Below, one piece after another: positions 22,477 through 33,500 of a stretch of DNA of 64,000 bases. This stretch comes from Aquisphaera giovannonii. Its GTDB lineage: Bacteria; Planctomycetota; Planctomycetia; Isosphaerales; Isosphaeraceae. The notes beneath the pieces are model-generated. The model did not search any database and was not told the DNA's origin. It was given only the letters and a program-made list of their open reading frames with translations. The DNA is taken from NCBI RefSeq assembly GCF_008087625.1, contig NZ_CP042997.1:8556001-8620000 (forward strand), in the 5' to 3' direction. The position numbers and the translations under genes are program-made. Positions within the stretch are counted from its first letter, which is position 1. Every line of letters starts with the position of its first letter.

Positions 22477-24696
22477 ATGGTCGCACTCTGGGGTCTGCTC
22501 ACCAACCTCCTCCTCGGCCTCGGCGCGTGGTGCCTGGCGCGGCGGGTGTTCCGCCTGACGGGGGGCGTGGAGGCCGCCCTGGGCGCCGCGGTCGTCGCAT
22601 TCGCCTGGGTCGTCCTGGGGATGGAAATCCTGGGCACGATCGGCAGCCTCAACCCCGGGGCCATCCTGGGATGGTCGGCCTCCCTGGCCGGTGCCGGGCT
22701 GATCGCGATGCGGCGGAGGGCGCCGGCCGCCCCCCCGGAGGAGGGGGGCGAAGCATCGGGCGTCGAGCGATGGAGGCTGGACGTCCTGGCGGCGATCGGC
22801 ATGACGCTCTGGGCCTCGGCGGTCCTGGGCATGACCTCGCTCCTCCTGCCGGTCAAGGTCGTCAGCGATGCGCCCATCTATCATCTCTACTTCGCGGTCC
22901 GCTGGTGGAAGGCCGGGCGGCTGTTCCTGGTGCCCCTGCCCTTCGGCGAGAACGCGGCGACGTACTTCCCCGCCAATGGGGACGTCTGGTTCAGCTGGCT
23001 GACGATCGCGTGGGGGGGCGACCGGCTGGCGAGGGTCGGCCAGGCGCCGTTCCTCGTCGCGTCGGCCCTCGCGAGCTTCGCGATGGCCAGGCGGCTGGGG
23101 GCCGGCCGGAACGCCGCCGCCATGGCCTGCTGCTGGTTCGTCGCGTGCACGCCGTTCCTCATCTTCTCGTTCGAAGCCAACGTGGACACGATCTTCATCG
23201 CCATGTACCTCTGCGCGGCCCTTTTCTTCCTGCGGGCGGCGCACGGCGAGGCCCCCGGGCGGTCGCTGGCCCTGGGCGGGCTGGGGGCGGGCCTTTCGCT
23301 GGGGACGAAGTCCGTGGGCGTCGTCTTCGTGATCCCGCTGCTCGCCCTCGCGATCGCGACCGTCTTCGCCCGCGTCCGGCCGATCGGCCGCGCCCTGAGG
23401 CTCGCCGGGCTGGTCGGCCTCGCCGCGGTCGCGACGGGCGGATACTGGTACGCCCGAAACTGGCTGGTCACGGGGAACCCCGTGTATCCGCTCCGCGTGA
23501 CGCTCCTCGGCAGGGACCTGCTCCCCGGCTGCTACGACGCCTCCGCGATGCGACGGAGCATGTATTACATCCCCCGGGAGGATCTGGGGGCTCTCGGGGA
23601 CACGCTTCTGGCCGCGCTGGACCCGCGGATGGCGATCTTCTGGCTGGCCGCCCTGCTCGGAGCCTGGGGCCTTCGCGCCGCCGGGCATCGGCCGCCGGGT
23701 CTCGACCGCGGGACCTGGGCGATGTCGGGCCTGGCCGTGCTGAACGTCGTCTTCTACTGGGCGTTCATCCCGTACCGCACTCAGCAGCGATTCATGCTCC
23801 AGGCGATGGGGCTCGCGGCCGTGCCCCTGGCCCGGATGTTCGACCGGCGGATCGGGGTCTTCGGGCCGGTCGCGATGGGGCTCCTGGCACTCCACCTCCT
23901 CACGCCGGCGACCTGGCCCGTCGCACTCGAGGAGGCGAACATCCCCTGGGACCTGAGCCCACTCATCCCGAATACGGTCGGCGGCACGATCCGCGTGTTC
24001 GACCTGGCGAGGGACGCGGCCTCGGGGCGGGCTTCCCTGCGACCGGCCCCGGCGGCCGTCCTATGGACGTCGGCGGCGACGGGCTCGTGCGCCCTGCTCG
24101 CGGCCTGGGCCGCGGGGCGCCGCCGGCCGTTGGTCGCGTCGGCCGGGCTCATCGGGCTCGCGGCGGCCGCCGCGTTCGGCACCGGGGCGATCGGCGCGGA
24201 TCCGCGACTGCTCATGTACCCGGGCTTCCGCGATTTCCATGCGGGCTGGATGAACCTGGAAGGCCGCTCCGGCCCCGAGGGCGTCCGGGTGGCCTACGCG
24301 GGGACCAACATCCCCTATTACTTGTTCGGCGGCCAGCTGAGGAACGAGGTCCGGTACGTGAACGTGGACGGGCATCGGGACTGGCTGCTGCACGATTATC
24401 AGCGGGCCGCCGCGTCGCGCGGCGAGCCCCCCTGGCCCAACTCTCGCCCCGGCTGGGACCGTTCGAATCCCGACTACGACGCCTGGCTGGCGAACCTGGA
24501 GGCCGAGCGGATCCAGCTCCTCGTGGTGACGCGGGCCGATCCGGGCGAGGGCGCCCACAACGTGGCGGACGCCGAGCGGTTCCCCATCGAGCGGGCATGG
24601 GCGGATCGGCACCCGTCGCGATTCGAGCCACTCTACGGGCCGGCCGAAGGGGACCCATTCTTCCGGATCTACCGGCTGCGCCCGCGACCGCGTTGA
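22477..24696 (+). CDS. Polytopic membrane protein, glycosyltransferase (ArnT/PMT-like) type
   Basis: 739 aa from the ATG at 22477 (MVALWGLLTNLLLGLGAWCL). About a dozen hydrophobic segments fill residues 1-590. Between two of them lies DAPIYHLYFAVRWWKAG, an acidic-aromatic loop like the catalytic loop of GT-C glycosyltransferases that use lipid-linked sugars. A soluble C-terminal domain (about 600-739) is presumably periplasmic. The frame is open far upstream, but that sequence is antisense to the radical SAM gene. GGGAGG lies about 12 nt before the ATG, a rather long gap. The donor and acceptor are unknown. A role in decorating envelope glycans or proteins is inferred from fold type only. Confidence 0.78.
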   Translation: MVALWGLLTNLLLGLGAWCLARRVFRLTGGVEAALGAAVVAFAWVVLGMEILGTIGSLNPGAILGWSASLAGAGLIAMRRRAPAAPPEEGGEASGVERWRLDVLAAIGMTLWASAVLGMTSLLLPVKVVSDAPIYHLYFAVRWWKAGRLFLVPLPFGENAATYFPANGDVWFSWLTIAWGGDRLARVGQAPFLVASALASFAMARRLGAGRNAAAMACCWFVACTPFLIFSFEANVDTIFIAMYLCAALFFLRAAHGEAPGRSLALGGLGAGLSLGTKSVGVVFVIPLLALAIATVFARVRPIGRALRLAGLVGLAAVATGGYWYARNWLVTGNPVYPLRVTLLGRDLLPGCYDASAMRRSMYYIPREDLGALGDTLLAALDPRMAIFWLAALLGAWGLRAAGHRPPGLDRGTWAMSGLAVLNVVFYWAFIPYRTQQRFMLQAMGLAAVPLARMFDRRIGVFGPVAMGLLALHLLTPATWPVALEEANIPWDLSPLIPNTVGGTIRVFDLARDAASGRASLRPAPAAVLWTSAATGSCALLAAWAAGRRRPLVASAGLIGLAAAAAFGTGAIGADPRLLMYPGFRDFHAGWMNLEGRSGPEGVRVAYAGTNIPYYLFGGQLRNEVRYVNVDGHRDWLLHDYQRAAASRGEPPWPNSRPGWDRSNPDYDAWLANLEAERIQLLVVTRADPGEGAHNVADAERFPIERAWADRHPSRFEPLYGPAEGDPFFRIYRLRPRPR

Positions 24697-24836
24697 GAAA
24701 AATCGGGGCCGACGCACGGATCCCGCCGCGGGAAAGCACTCATATCGGAAAGGGGCGAGATCCCCCGGCCCGACTTTCGCTTCGGCGGATCTCGCCCATG
24801 GTGCCCGACGTCCCCGTCCTCACGGGAGCATCCCGG

Positions 24837-26834
24837 ATGCGTCTGACTCTCCGCACACTCCTCGCCTGGCTCGACGACACGTTGCCCCCGTCCCAGGTCC
24901 GGGAGATCGGCAAGCAGGTCTCGAGCTCCCCCTTCGCCCGCGAGCTGGTGGAGCGGATCCACCGGGTCACCCGCCAGCGGCGGTACACGGTGCCGGGCAA
25001 GACCGGGCCCGACGCGACCGACCCGAATATCGTGGCCGGCTACGTGGACAACGACCTCGGCCCCGAACAGGTCGCCGAGTACGAGAAGAAGTGCCTCACG
25101 TCGGACGTCAACCTGGCGGAGGTGGCGGCCGTCCACCAGATCCTGAGCCTGCTCGGCCAGAAGGTGCAGGTGCCCGCCGAGGTGAAGTCGCGGATGTATC
25201 TCCTGGTCAAGGGGAGGGAATCGATCCCGCCCCCCCTCGCCAACGGCACCGCGGAGCGGCCTCGCGAGCCGGTGACCCGGCCGATCCAGCCCTGGGTCGC
25301 CCCCGAGCCGCCCAGGCGACACTGGGCGGAGCGGTTCGGCCCGATCGCGGCGTGCCTCGGCCTGATCGCCCTGCTGAGCTGGTCCGCCTACCAGAGCCTC
25401 GGACCCGCCCAGGAGCCGAGCGGCGACGTGGGCTCGCCCGCCGTGGCGACGAGATCCGCTCCCGTCGCGAAGAAGGCCGAGACGTCCCCGCCCCCGGCAC
25501 CCGAGGATACCGGCCCGCCCAACCCGCTGGAGGGGACGGAGAAGTCGGCCAGCTCCGCGACGCCCGGCCCGGACGCCGGCAGGGCGGGCGAAGCCGCCTC
25601 CAAGGAGGCGGACGCCAGGGCGGCCGAGACGGCCGCGGGCGGGCCCAGGCCCGCGGACGCGAAGGCCGCCGACGCCAAGGCCGCCGAGACGGCCGCGAAG
25701 CCCAGGGCCGTACCCGCCGGCGCCCTCGGGGTGGTCGACGGGGCCCGCGGGGTCTTGCTCCGGTTCGACAACGAAAAGCAGAGCTGGGAGAAGCTGGCCG
25801 ACGGGAACCCGCTGGCGGCGGGCGATCGGCTGCTCTGCCTGGCCCCCTTCCGCGCCCGCCTCGTGATCGGCCGGGTCCCGGTGACCCTCGTGGGCGAGAC
25901 CGCGATCCGGCTCACGGGCAAGGCCCCGGACGATCCCCCCTCCTTCGAGCTGGCCGACGGCCGCGTCCTCGTGGAGCCGGCCGCGGCCCCGGCGACCGTG
26001 CGGGTCGAGTACGCCGGCCACGCCGCGACGGTCGAACGGGCCTCGCCGGGGGCCATCGGCCTGGAACGGATGTCGCAATGGGTCTTCGGCAAGCCCGCCG
26101 ACGCGCCCGCGCCGCTGGCCATCTTCGCCGCGGAAGGGGACGTCTCCGCCGCCATGGGCACCGCGAAGGAGGCGCTGTCGGGGCCGGGGCGGATCGTGGC
26201 GGATGCCTCCGGCTCCTTCCGCTCGTCCGCGGACAGGACCGTCCCGGACTGGATGACTGGGGCGGACGCCGCCTCCAGGGATCCGAAGCCCGGCCAGCAG
26301 TTCCTGGCCAAGTTCGCCCCCGATCGGCCCGTCATCGCCGACATCGTCGTGCTGATCGACGACGACTCCCCGGCGATCCGCAATTACGCGATCCAGGGCA
26401 TCAAGGCGATGGGGGACCTCTCCTACCTGATGCCGATCCTCCGGCGTCCCAACGACCCGAGCTCCCGCGCGAGCACCGCCGCGGCCCTCCGCTCGTACCT
26501 CGGCCTGGGCCCCCAGGCCGTCCGCCGCGTGCAGCAAGGGCTCGACGAGGACCTCGGCCCCGAGGACGGCCGCGTCGTCCGGAAGCTGCTGGCCGGCTAC
26601 TCCGCCGAGGAGGCCGCCCAGCCGGAGACGCTGAGGCGGCTCGTCGATCTGCTCTCCCCGAAGGTCGAGTCCCTCGTCGTCCGCGAATTGGCCCTCGAGA
26701 ACCTGAGGACCATCACCGGCCGCGACGCCCTGGGCTACGATCCCGAGATGCCCGACGAGAAGGGGTACAACGCGTGGAAGAACCTGGCGAGCAAGGGCGA
26801 GCTGAAGCCGGCGGCGAAGCGGAAATCCGCATGA
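24837..26834 (+). CDS. Membrane protein with FecR-like and HEAT-like regions
   Basis: 665 aa. MRLTLRTLLAWLDDTLPPSQ followed by a helical cytoplasmic domain (1-130) is a recurrent planctomycete N-terminus; with VAGYVDNDLGPEQVAEYEKK it resembles the zinc-less anti-sigma type. A membrane helix lies at about 168-188 (FGPIAACLGLIALLSWSAY). An Ala/Pro/Glu linker comes next, then a FecR-like beta domain (about 300-410: RLVIGRVPVTLVGETAIRL) and a helical HEAT-like end (about 500-650). GGGAG lies 8 nt before the ATG; ATG 24798 is an alternative. It precedes the two giant genes at 27070 and 30597 on the same strand. A role as membrane-spanning signal or assembly protein is inference; no sigma-factor gene is adjacent. 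Confidence 0.75.
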   Translation: MRLTLRTLLAWLDDTLPPSQVREIGKQVSSSPFARELVERIHRVTRQRRYTVPGKTGPDATDPNIVAGYVDNDLGPEQVAEYEKKCLTSDVNLAEVAAVHQILSLLGQKVQVPAEVKSRMYLLVKGRESIPPPLANGTAERPREPVTRPIQPWVAPEPPRRHWAERFGPIAACLGLIALLSWSAYQSLGPAQEPSGDVGSPAVATRSAPVAKKAETSPPPAPEDTGPPNPLEGTEKSASSATPGPDAGRAGEAASKEADARAAETAAGGPRPADAKAADAKAAETAAKPRAVPAGALGVVDGARGVLLRFDNEKQSWEKLADGNPLAAGDRLLCLAPFRARLVIGRVPVTLVGETAIRLTGKAPDDPPSFELADGRVLVEPAAAPATVRVEYAGHAATVERASPGAIGLERMSQWVFGKPADAPAPLAIFAAEGDVSAAMGTAKEALSGPGRIVADASGSFRSSADRTVPDWMTGADAASRDPKPGQQFLAKFAPDRPVIADIVVLIDDDSPAIRNYAIQGIKAMGDLSYLMPILRRPNDPSSRASTAAALRSYLGLGPQAVRRVQQGLDEDLGPEDGRVVRKLLAGYSAEEAAQPETLRRLVDLLSPKVESLVVRELALENLRTITGRDALGYDPEMPDEKGYNAWKNLASKGELKPAAKRKSA

Positions 26835-27069
26835 CCGTCGCGATCGGCGGCGGCCGGGCCGGGTGGCCGGGCCGCCGGCCCCCCCCAGCCCGCAAAGACT
26901 CGCTCGTCGTTGGATCTTCCGCATGGCGCGTGATATGATTCGACGGGAGGCCGGGGCGAACATGCACCCATCCCGCGCCGGCCCCTTCGTGAGCCGTGGG
27001 GTTCCGCCCCACGCCGGGCCGGCCGCCTCCGGGCGGCCGCGTGTGGCTCCTTGAAGAAGGTTCGGCACC

Positions 27070-30000
27070 TTGACTCGCATCGCCTGGCTCGTGGCGGCAA
27101 CGGCTGCGCTCTCCCTGTCGCGCGGCCTCACCTCGGACGCGCGGGCGCAGGGCCGGGCCCCGTCGCAGGCGAGGGGTGCGACGGGCGGCGCGGTCCGCCC
27201 CCCATCCCCCGCGGACGGGGGGGGCGGCGAGGCGGCGAAGGCGGCGACGGATCGGCTGCCGGACGAGTTCGTCATCCTCAACAACGTCGGCGACTTCGAC
27301 GAGTTCCTGAAGCGGCTGAAGCAGCCCGACTGGATCTTCATGCGCCCGGGCGCCCAGGTCGTGGCCGCCGCCGGTGCGGCGCAGGCCCCCGCCGCCCGCG
27401 ACTTCGTCGTGAAGCGGGTCGCCATTCGGGGACGCGTCGTCGGCGAGCTCGCCGACCTGCGGCTGGAGCTCGACCTTGAGCTGATGGCGCGCGGGGAGGC
27501 CTGGGTGCCGCTCGGGATCCGCAGCCAGATCGTCACCTCGGCGAGGGAGCGCGACCAGGAGCTTGAGCTCCGCGGGGCCGGGGAGGGCCGGTGGGACGTC
27601 CGCCTCCGCGGCACGGGGGAACACCGGATCGTCGTCGCGATGGAGCGCCCCTTGCGCGTCAGCCCGGATCGGACCCAGCTCGAGGTCGCCATCCCGGAGG
27701 CCGCGTCCACGTACCTGGAGCTCGACGTGCCGCAGGCCGTCCGGGACGTGGGCCTCGGGCCCGGCGAGTCGATCGCGACGGCCCCCCTGCCCGACGGCCT
27801 CGGCACGCGGCTCACGGCCCACCTGGCGCCGCGATCCAGCCTCGCCGTGGCCTGGACCAACCAGGACGGCGCGGGCAGCCCGCTCCCGCCGCTGCTGACG
27901 GCGCAGGTGGAGATGGCGATGGACGCGGACGCGGAGTCGATGACGACGCGGTCGTCCTGGGTCATCCGCTGCGTGCGCGGCCAGGCCCGCCGGCTGGAGA
28001 TCCGGCTCGACCCCACGGACGTCGCGCGCCAGGTCAAGCTCGACGACCAGTTCATCGCGGCCGGGATCGAGGGGAACGTCCTGACCATCCCGCTGGGGGA
28101 GCCGCTCCGGCCGGGCGACACCCGGCGGCTGATGATCGAGACCCGCCGCGGGTTCCCCCCCGGGGGAGGCCGAAAGTTCGCCTTCAACGGCCTGCCGCTG
28201 GCCGGCGCGGCGGAGCAGACCGGCGCGATCGCGCTGACCCAGGCGCCCAACCTGTGGCTGGACATCTCCGCGGCGGCGGGCCTGCGGCGGATCGACCCCC
28301 GCGAGCTGCCCACCGACCTCCGGACGCGCCCGGGCACGAGCATGGCCTTCCAGTTCCTGGACCAGCCGTTCCAGCTCTCGCTCTCGGTCGAGGACTCCCC
28401 GCCGCTCTATCGGGCCTCGACCGCCACGCGGATCGTCCTCGACGGGGAGGCCGCGCGGGTGGAGATGTCGGCGGAGATCCAGCGCGTCCGCGGGCGGCTC
28501 TTCGAGGTCCTGGTGGACATCCCGCCCGGCCTGGAGCTGACGTCGGCGGGCCCGCCGGACGTGGTGGAGTCGGTCGCCACGGCCGAGGAACCGGCGGCCG
28601 GCCCGCGGGGCGGCGGGCCGGCCTCCACCGCCGGGAAGCTCGCGCGGATCCACCTCACGGCGATGGCCCGCGACCTGGCCTCGATCCCGCTCAAGCTGGG
28701 GGGCCTCCAGCGGATCGGGGCCGACGGGGAGGTGGGCCTCGCCCTGTTCTCGCCGCGGGGCGACGTCGCGACGAGCGGGACCGTGGCCGTCCTGGCCCCT
28801 CGGAACGTCACCCTCGACGTCCCGGACGCGGCGCCCGGCGCCGACGGGTCGTCCGGATTCCGGAGCCTGGCCGGCGAGGACCGCGCCGCCGTCGTGACCG
28901 GCGCGGGCGGCGGGGGACGCGTGCCGGTCGCCGTGCTGGCCTCGCAGGGCAACCCCTCGCGGCTGCGGGGCCGCCTGGTCCGCCACCGGACGGAGATCTC
29001 CCACGACGTCAAGGTCGCCGCGCGGATCCTCGAGGGCTGGGTGGACGTCCGCCAGGAGACCGCGGTCGAGGTGCGTTACGGCTCGGTCCGCGAGCTGCAC
29101 GTCCTGGTGCCGGTCGCCCGGCGCGAGCTATGGCAGGTGAAGGGCAGGCCATCCATCACCGTCGGCGAGCTGGAGCCGGCCGCAGACGGCCGCCCGGCGC
29201 GATGCCGGCTCACCTTCGACCCGCCGATCGAGGACGCGACCACCCTGACGTTCAGCATGCGGCAGCCGATCACGCGGGCGGCAGGCCCGGACGCTCCGGC
29301 CGCGGGCAAGGTCTCCTGGGCCCGCATCGAGGAGGGGAAGGCGGCTGGCGTCGCGGTCGAGCTGAGCACAGCACCGGGGGTGATGGCCGACGTAGACGCC
29401 AGCGGCTGGGAGTCGCCCGAGGCGCGCGGAGACGCCGGCACCCCCGCGATCTACCGCCTGACGGGCGCCGGGGCGAACGACGGCCTGCCGTTCACGCCCA
29501 GGCGGGCCGAGCGGGCGGCGCTGCCCCCCCTGGTGGCGCCCCGCGCGCTGCTGCGGACGTCGCTGGGCCCGGACGGCTCGTGCCGGACCCAGGCCTGGTT
29601 CTGGATCGAGGACCATCCCGGCCACGCCGAGCTGGCCCTGCCGGCCGGCTCGCAGTGGATTCGGGCGCGGGTCGACGGGCGCCTGGCGGAGCAGGTGGAG
29701 CGGGCCGCCGAGGGCGACGCCTATCGGATCCCATTCCCGCCCGAGTCCGCCGGCCATCCCGTCCTGCTGGACCTCGAGTACCAGGCCGGGGTGGCCTCCG
29801 GGCGCGACTGGGCCCCGCCGGAGCTGCGCGGGGGGGCCGCGGTCCTGCAGTCGCTCTGGGAGGTCCGGGTCCCGTGGAACCAGGCGGTGGTCGGCGTGCC
29901 GGCCGGGTGGGACGACGAGAATCAGTGGTACTGGGACCTCTACGCCTGGAAGCGGCGGCCGCGGAGGCCGTTCGCCCGGCTGCTCGAGTGGCTGTCCGCC

Positions 30001-30549
30001 TCCCGGCCGGCGGAGGGGATCGCGGACGACCCGATGGCCGACTCGCAGGACGAGACGCACGCCTACCTGTTCGCGAGGCCGGGCCCGCCGTCGGCGATGC
30101 GGCCCCGGGTCGCCTCGCGGGCCTGGCTCCTGGCCGTCTGCTCCGGGGCCGTCCTGGCGGCGGGATTCTGCGCGATGTTCGCGAGGAGGAGGCCGCGATT
30201 CCTGGCCCCGGCCCTCGCCTCCGCGGCGCTGCTGGCGATGGCCGTCGTCGACCCGAGCGTCCTGCTCCTGGCGGCCCAGTCGTCGATCTGCGGCGTCCTG
30301 CTCGTGCTGCTGGGATTGGCCACCCGCCGCTACATCGACGGCGTGCCGGCGGCGGCCGCCGCGGCCTCCGCCCCTGGGGTGGGGGGCGGCTCCGGGATCG
30401 CCGAGCTGCCCGCGTCGCGGGTCGGCTCGGACGACTCGACGGCCGTCCGGAATCGCCCGTCGTCGACCATGGACTACGCCTCGCCGCTGAGCTTCTCCGC
30501 CGGCCCGGACCCGACGACGGGGTCGCGCCTGGGCCAGGGTGGGCGATGA
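27070..30549 (+). CDS. Large exported beta-rich protein with C-terminal membrane helices
   Basis: 1,159 aa. The TTG start at 27070 is supported by AAGAAGG 9 nt upstream and by a signal peptide immediately following (MTRIAWLVAATAALSLSRGL, cleavage near ARA-QG). About 950 residues of beta-rich sequence follow without a recognised domain. Two or three hydrophobic helices come near the C-terminus (about 1015-1090), then a short Gly/Ser tail. The predicted topology is a large extracytoplasmic body anchored by C-terminal helices. The same architecture recurs twice in the next gene. Its stop is 47 bp from the next start codon, so the two form an operon, perhaps including the FecR-like gene 235 bp upstream. 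Function unknown. Confidence 0.75.
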   Translation: MTRIAWLVAATAALSLSRGLTSDARAQGRAPSQARGATGGAVRPPSPADGGGGEAAKAATDRLPDEFVILNNVGDFDEFLKRLKQPDWIFMRPGAQVVAAAGAAQAPAARDFVVKRVAIRGRVVGELADLRLELDLELMARGEAWVPLGIRSQIVTSARERDQELELRGAGEGRWDVRLRGTGEHRIVVAMERPLRVSPDRTQLEVAIPEAASTYLELDVPQAVRDVGLGPGESIATAPLPDGLGTRLTAHLAPRSSLAVAWTNQDGAGSPLPPLLTAQVEMAMDADAESMTTRSSWVIRCVRGQARRLEIRLDPTDVARQVKLDDQFIAAGIEGNVLTIPLGEPLRPGDTRRLMIETRRGFPPGGGRKFAFNGLPLAGAAEQTGAIALTQAPNLWLDISAAAGLRRIDPRELPTDLRTRPGTSMAFQFLDQPFQLSLSVEDSPPLYRASTATRIVLDGEAARVEMSAEIQRVRGRLFEVLVDIPPGLELTSAGPPDVVESVATAEEPAAGPRGGGPASTAGKLARIHLTAMARDLASIPLKLGGLQRIGADGEVGLALFSPRGDVATSGTVAVLAPRNVTLDVPDAAPGADGSSGFRSLAGEDRAAVVTGAGGGGRVPVAVLASQGNPSRLRGRLVRHRTEISHDVKVAARILEGWVDVRQETAVEVRYGSVRELHVLVPVARRELWQVKGRPSITVGELEPAADGRPARCRLTFDPPIEDATTLTFSMRQPITRAAGPDAPAAGKVSWARIEEGKAAGVAVELSTAPGVMADVDASGWESPEARGDAGTPAIYRLTGAGANDGLPFTPRRAERAALPPLVAPRALLRTSLGPDGSCRTQAWFWIEDHPGHAELALPAGSQWIRARVDGRLAEQVERAAEGDAYRIPFPPESAGHPVLLDLEYQAGVASGRDWAPPELRGGAAVLQSLWEVRVPWNQAVVGVPAGWDDENQWYWDLYAWKRRPRRPFARLLEWLSASRPAEGIADDPMADSQDETHAYLFARPGPPSAMRPRVASRAWLLAVCSGAVLAAGFCAMFARRRPRFLAPALASAALLAMAVVDPSVLLLAAQSSICGVLLVLLGLATRRYIDGVPAAAAAASAPGVGGGSGIAELPASRVGSDDSTAVRNRPSSTMDYASPLSFSAGPDPTTGSRLGQGGR

Positions 30550-30596
30550 CGGCCGCCCCCGGGCACCAGGCGTCCTCGTGAGTGGGAAGCATCATC

Positions 30597-33500
30597 ATGC
30601 GACTCTTTTCCAGGCAGACGGGTCCACGGGGGGCGGCCATCGCCCGGGGCTGCCTCGCGCCGCTGGCGATGCTGGTCGCCCTGGCGAACGCCGGCCCGGC
30701 CCCGGCGGGGGAGCCGCCGCGGGTCGCCAGGATCCGGGTGCCGGCCGCGAAGGTCGCGGACTGGTTCCCCGCCGGGACGCCGCTCAGGATGATCTCGCCG
30801 GCGGAGCTGGACGGGCTGCTCCGCGCGGCGGCGAAGGGAGACGCCGCGGCCGGTCCCGACGGGCCGCGGCTGGTCCGGGCTCGCCACCGTGCCCGGTGGG
30901 ACGGCAAGTCGCTGGCGGGCCGGTCCGAGCTGGTGGTGGAGCCGCCCGCGGCGGGGACCGCCCCGCTCGCCCTGGACCCGTGGACCCCCACGATCCGTCC
31001 CGCCGAGGGGGTGCGTCCGCCGATCGGCTCGCTGGCGAACGGCCAGGCCGTCGTCCTCCTCGGCCCGGACGCGGCCCCCCGGCCGGGGGCCGCCGGCCCG
31101 CCGGCCGTCGCGACCGTCGTCCTGGAATGGGAGCAGCCGGCGCTCCCGGACTCGGAAGGCCGCAGCTTCGCGTTGGGCCTGCCCGGGGACGAGTCGACGG
31201 TCCTGACCCTCGAGCTGCCCGAGGGCTCGACGCCCACCGGGCCGGAGGGCCCCCGCGAGGGCCCGCTCGCGGCCGCGGGGGCCGGCGAGAGGTCGTGGAC
31301 GTTCCACGGGCGCCCGGGCTCGATGAACCTGCGGATCCACGACGCGAGGCGGCCGCGCCACGCCCGGGACGGGGACCTCGTGTGGGTGGGCGGCGACACC
31401 CGCATCGACCTCGGGCCGGGGCCGAGGCTCGACCCCCGCGCGGCGAACTGGCGGGCGGAATGGACCGTGCAGCCCGGCGCGAGGGGCTCGCTCGAGTTCG
31501 CGGCCGAGCTGGATCCGGGCCTCGAGCTGGTCGACGTGGTCGGCCCAGACCTGAGGGAGCACCGGGTGACCCGGCCGGGGGGCAGGACGCGCATTCGGGT
31601 CGTGCTGGGCCGGCCGGCCGGCCCCGAGACGAAGGTCACCTTCGTGGCCCACGCGAAGGTGCCGATGGAAGGCGTCTGGAGCGTCCCCGCGATCCGGCCC
31701 GTGGACGCCGTCTGGACCGGCGGCAGCACGACGATCCGGCTCGACCCGCTCCGCGTCGTGGCGGATTGCCGCGAGCGGGCCGGCCGGCGGGTGCCCGCGG
31801 CCGGCGACCCCGGGGGGGGCGATTCCCTGGTCTTCGAGGCGGAGTCGCCCCAGTCGGTGGCCGACCTGGTCTTCCGCGCCCCCGCGAGGGCGACGACCTG
31901 CCGCGTGTTCGGCCGCATGAAGGCGGACGGCTCGGGCGCGGGGCTCGAATGCCAGGTCTTCGGGCTGGGCGGCCAGGGGACGGCCGTGGAGCTCGAGGCC
32001 GAGTTGTCGCCGGGGTGGTCCCCCAGCCGCGTCGCCTGGGGCGGCGCCGAGCAGGCCCTCGCCTGGAACCACGCTCCCATGCCCGGGGGGGGGACGCGGC
32101 TCCGGGCGATCCTCCCCGCCGGGGAGGGCACGGCCGGTGCCGGCGTCCTGCGAATCGAGGCCACCTCCGCGGCCTCGGCGGGACGCCAGCCGCTGTCGCT
32201 GCCGCGGGTCCGGCCGATCGGCGTGGCCGTCGAGGATGAGGTCTGGGTCGCGATGGCGGATCGGGGCACCCGGCTCACGCCCACCTCGGCCCGGGGCCTG
32301 GCCTGGGTCGACGCCTCGAACGCCGGGGACCCGGCCCGCTTCGCACCGCCGCCCCCGGGGATGCAGGCCGCGTTCGCCTGGCGATGGGTCGGCGACGACG
32401 GCGAGGCCCGCGTCGATCGCGATCGCATCGAGCCGGCCGCCCAGGCCGAGGTCTCCGCGAGGGCCCGGATCGACCGCGGGGGCCGCCGACTGCTCGTGGA
32501 GGGCGAGATCGCGCAGAGCGGCCCCGCCGACCCCGGCGGGCTGCCCGTCTGGATCGGCGGGCCCGAGGACGACGCATCCGCCTGGACGTTCCGCGAGGCC
32601 GACGATGGCGCACCGATCGCCTCGCGGCCTTTGACGGCGGAGGAGCGGGCCCGCTGGGGCTTCCCGGGTGCGGGCCTCGCCCGGTCGCTGGATCTCCCGC
32701 GCCCGCCGGGCGGGAAGGCCCGAGTCGCCTTCCGCGCGGCGATCGACTGGGAGGGGCGGGGGCCGGTCCCCCTGCTCACGGTGCCGACGCAGTACCGGCC
32801 GAGGGCCGTCCTGCTCATCGAGGCCCCGCGCGAGCTGCCGACGAGCGCGCGGGCCGTCGGCGCGTCGCGGATCGACGCCGGGGTCGCCGAGAGGATGGCC
32901 GAGACCTGGCGTCGAGCGGGCCCCCAGGCCTCGGAGGCCCGCGACGCCTTCGCGGTCGCGCATGCCTTCTCGTACCGGGACGCCGGGGCCTCGGTCACCC
33001 TGGCCACGACGGCGCTCCCCGAATTGGCCTGGCGCGGGGTCGTCCGCGATGCCACCCTGACCACGCTCCTGCACCCCGACGGGCCCCGGCCCAACCGGCT
33101 GAGGCTGCTCGCGCAGATCGAGCCCGGCGCGAACCTGGGCTTCCGCCTGCCGGCCGGCGCCTCGCTCATCCGCGCCCGGGTCGACGACGAGGACGCCCCG
33201 GTGCTCTCGCGGGACGGCGGGCTGGCGGTCGTGACGCCGGCGGCCGCCGCGTCGCCGCGGCCGCGGACCATCGACCTGGACTACGAGACCGCCGGGGCCG
33301 CGCTGGCCGATGGCCTCGCGATCGCGCCGGCCTCGCCCGCCGTGGACATCCCCTGCCTGTCGTTCACCTGGGAGCTGGTCGCCCCCCCGGGCTGGCTCGC
33401 GGTCGCCGGCGGGGGTGACCTGCTCGCGACGGACCCGGAGGCCTCGCCGAGGTGGCCGTTCGAGCTCCTCGGCGTCCCGGCCCTGCCCTGGCGCGGGGCG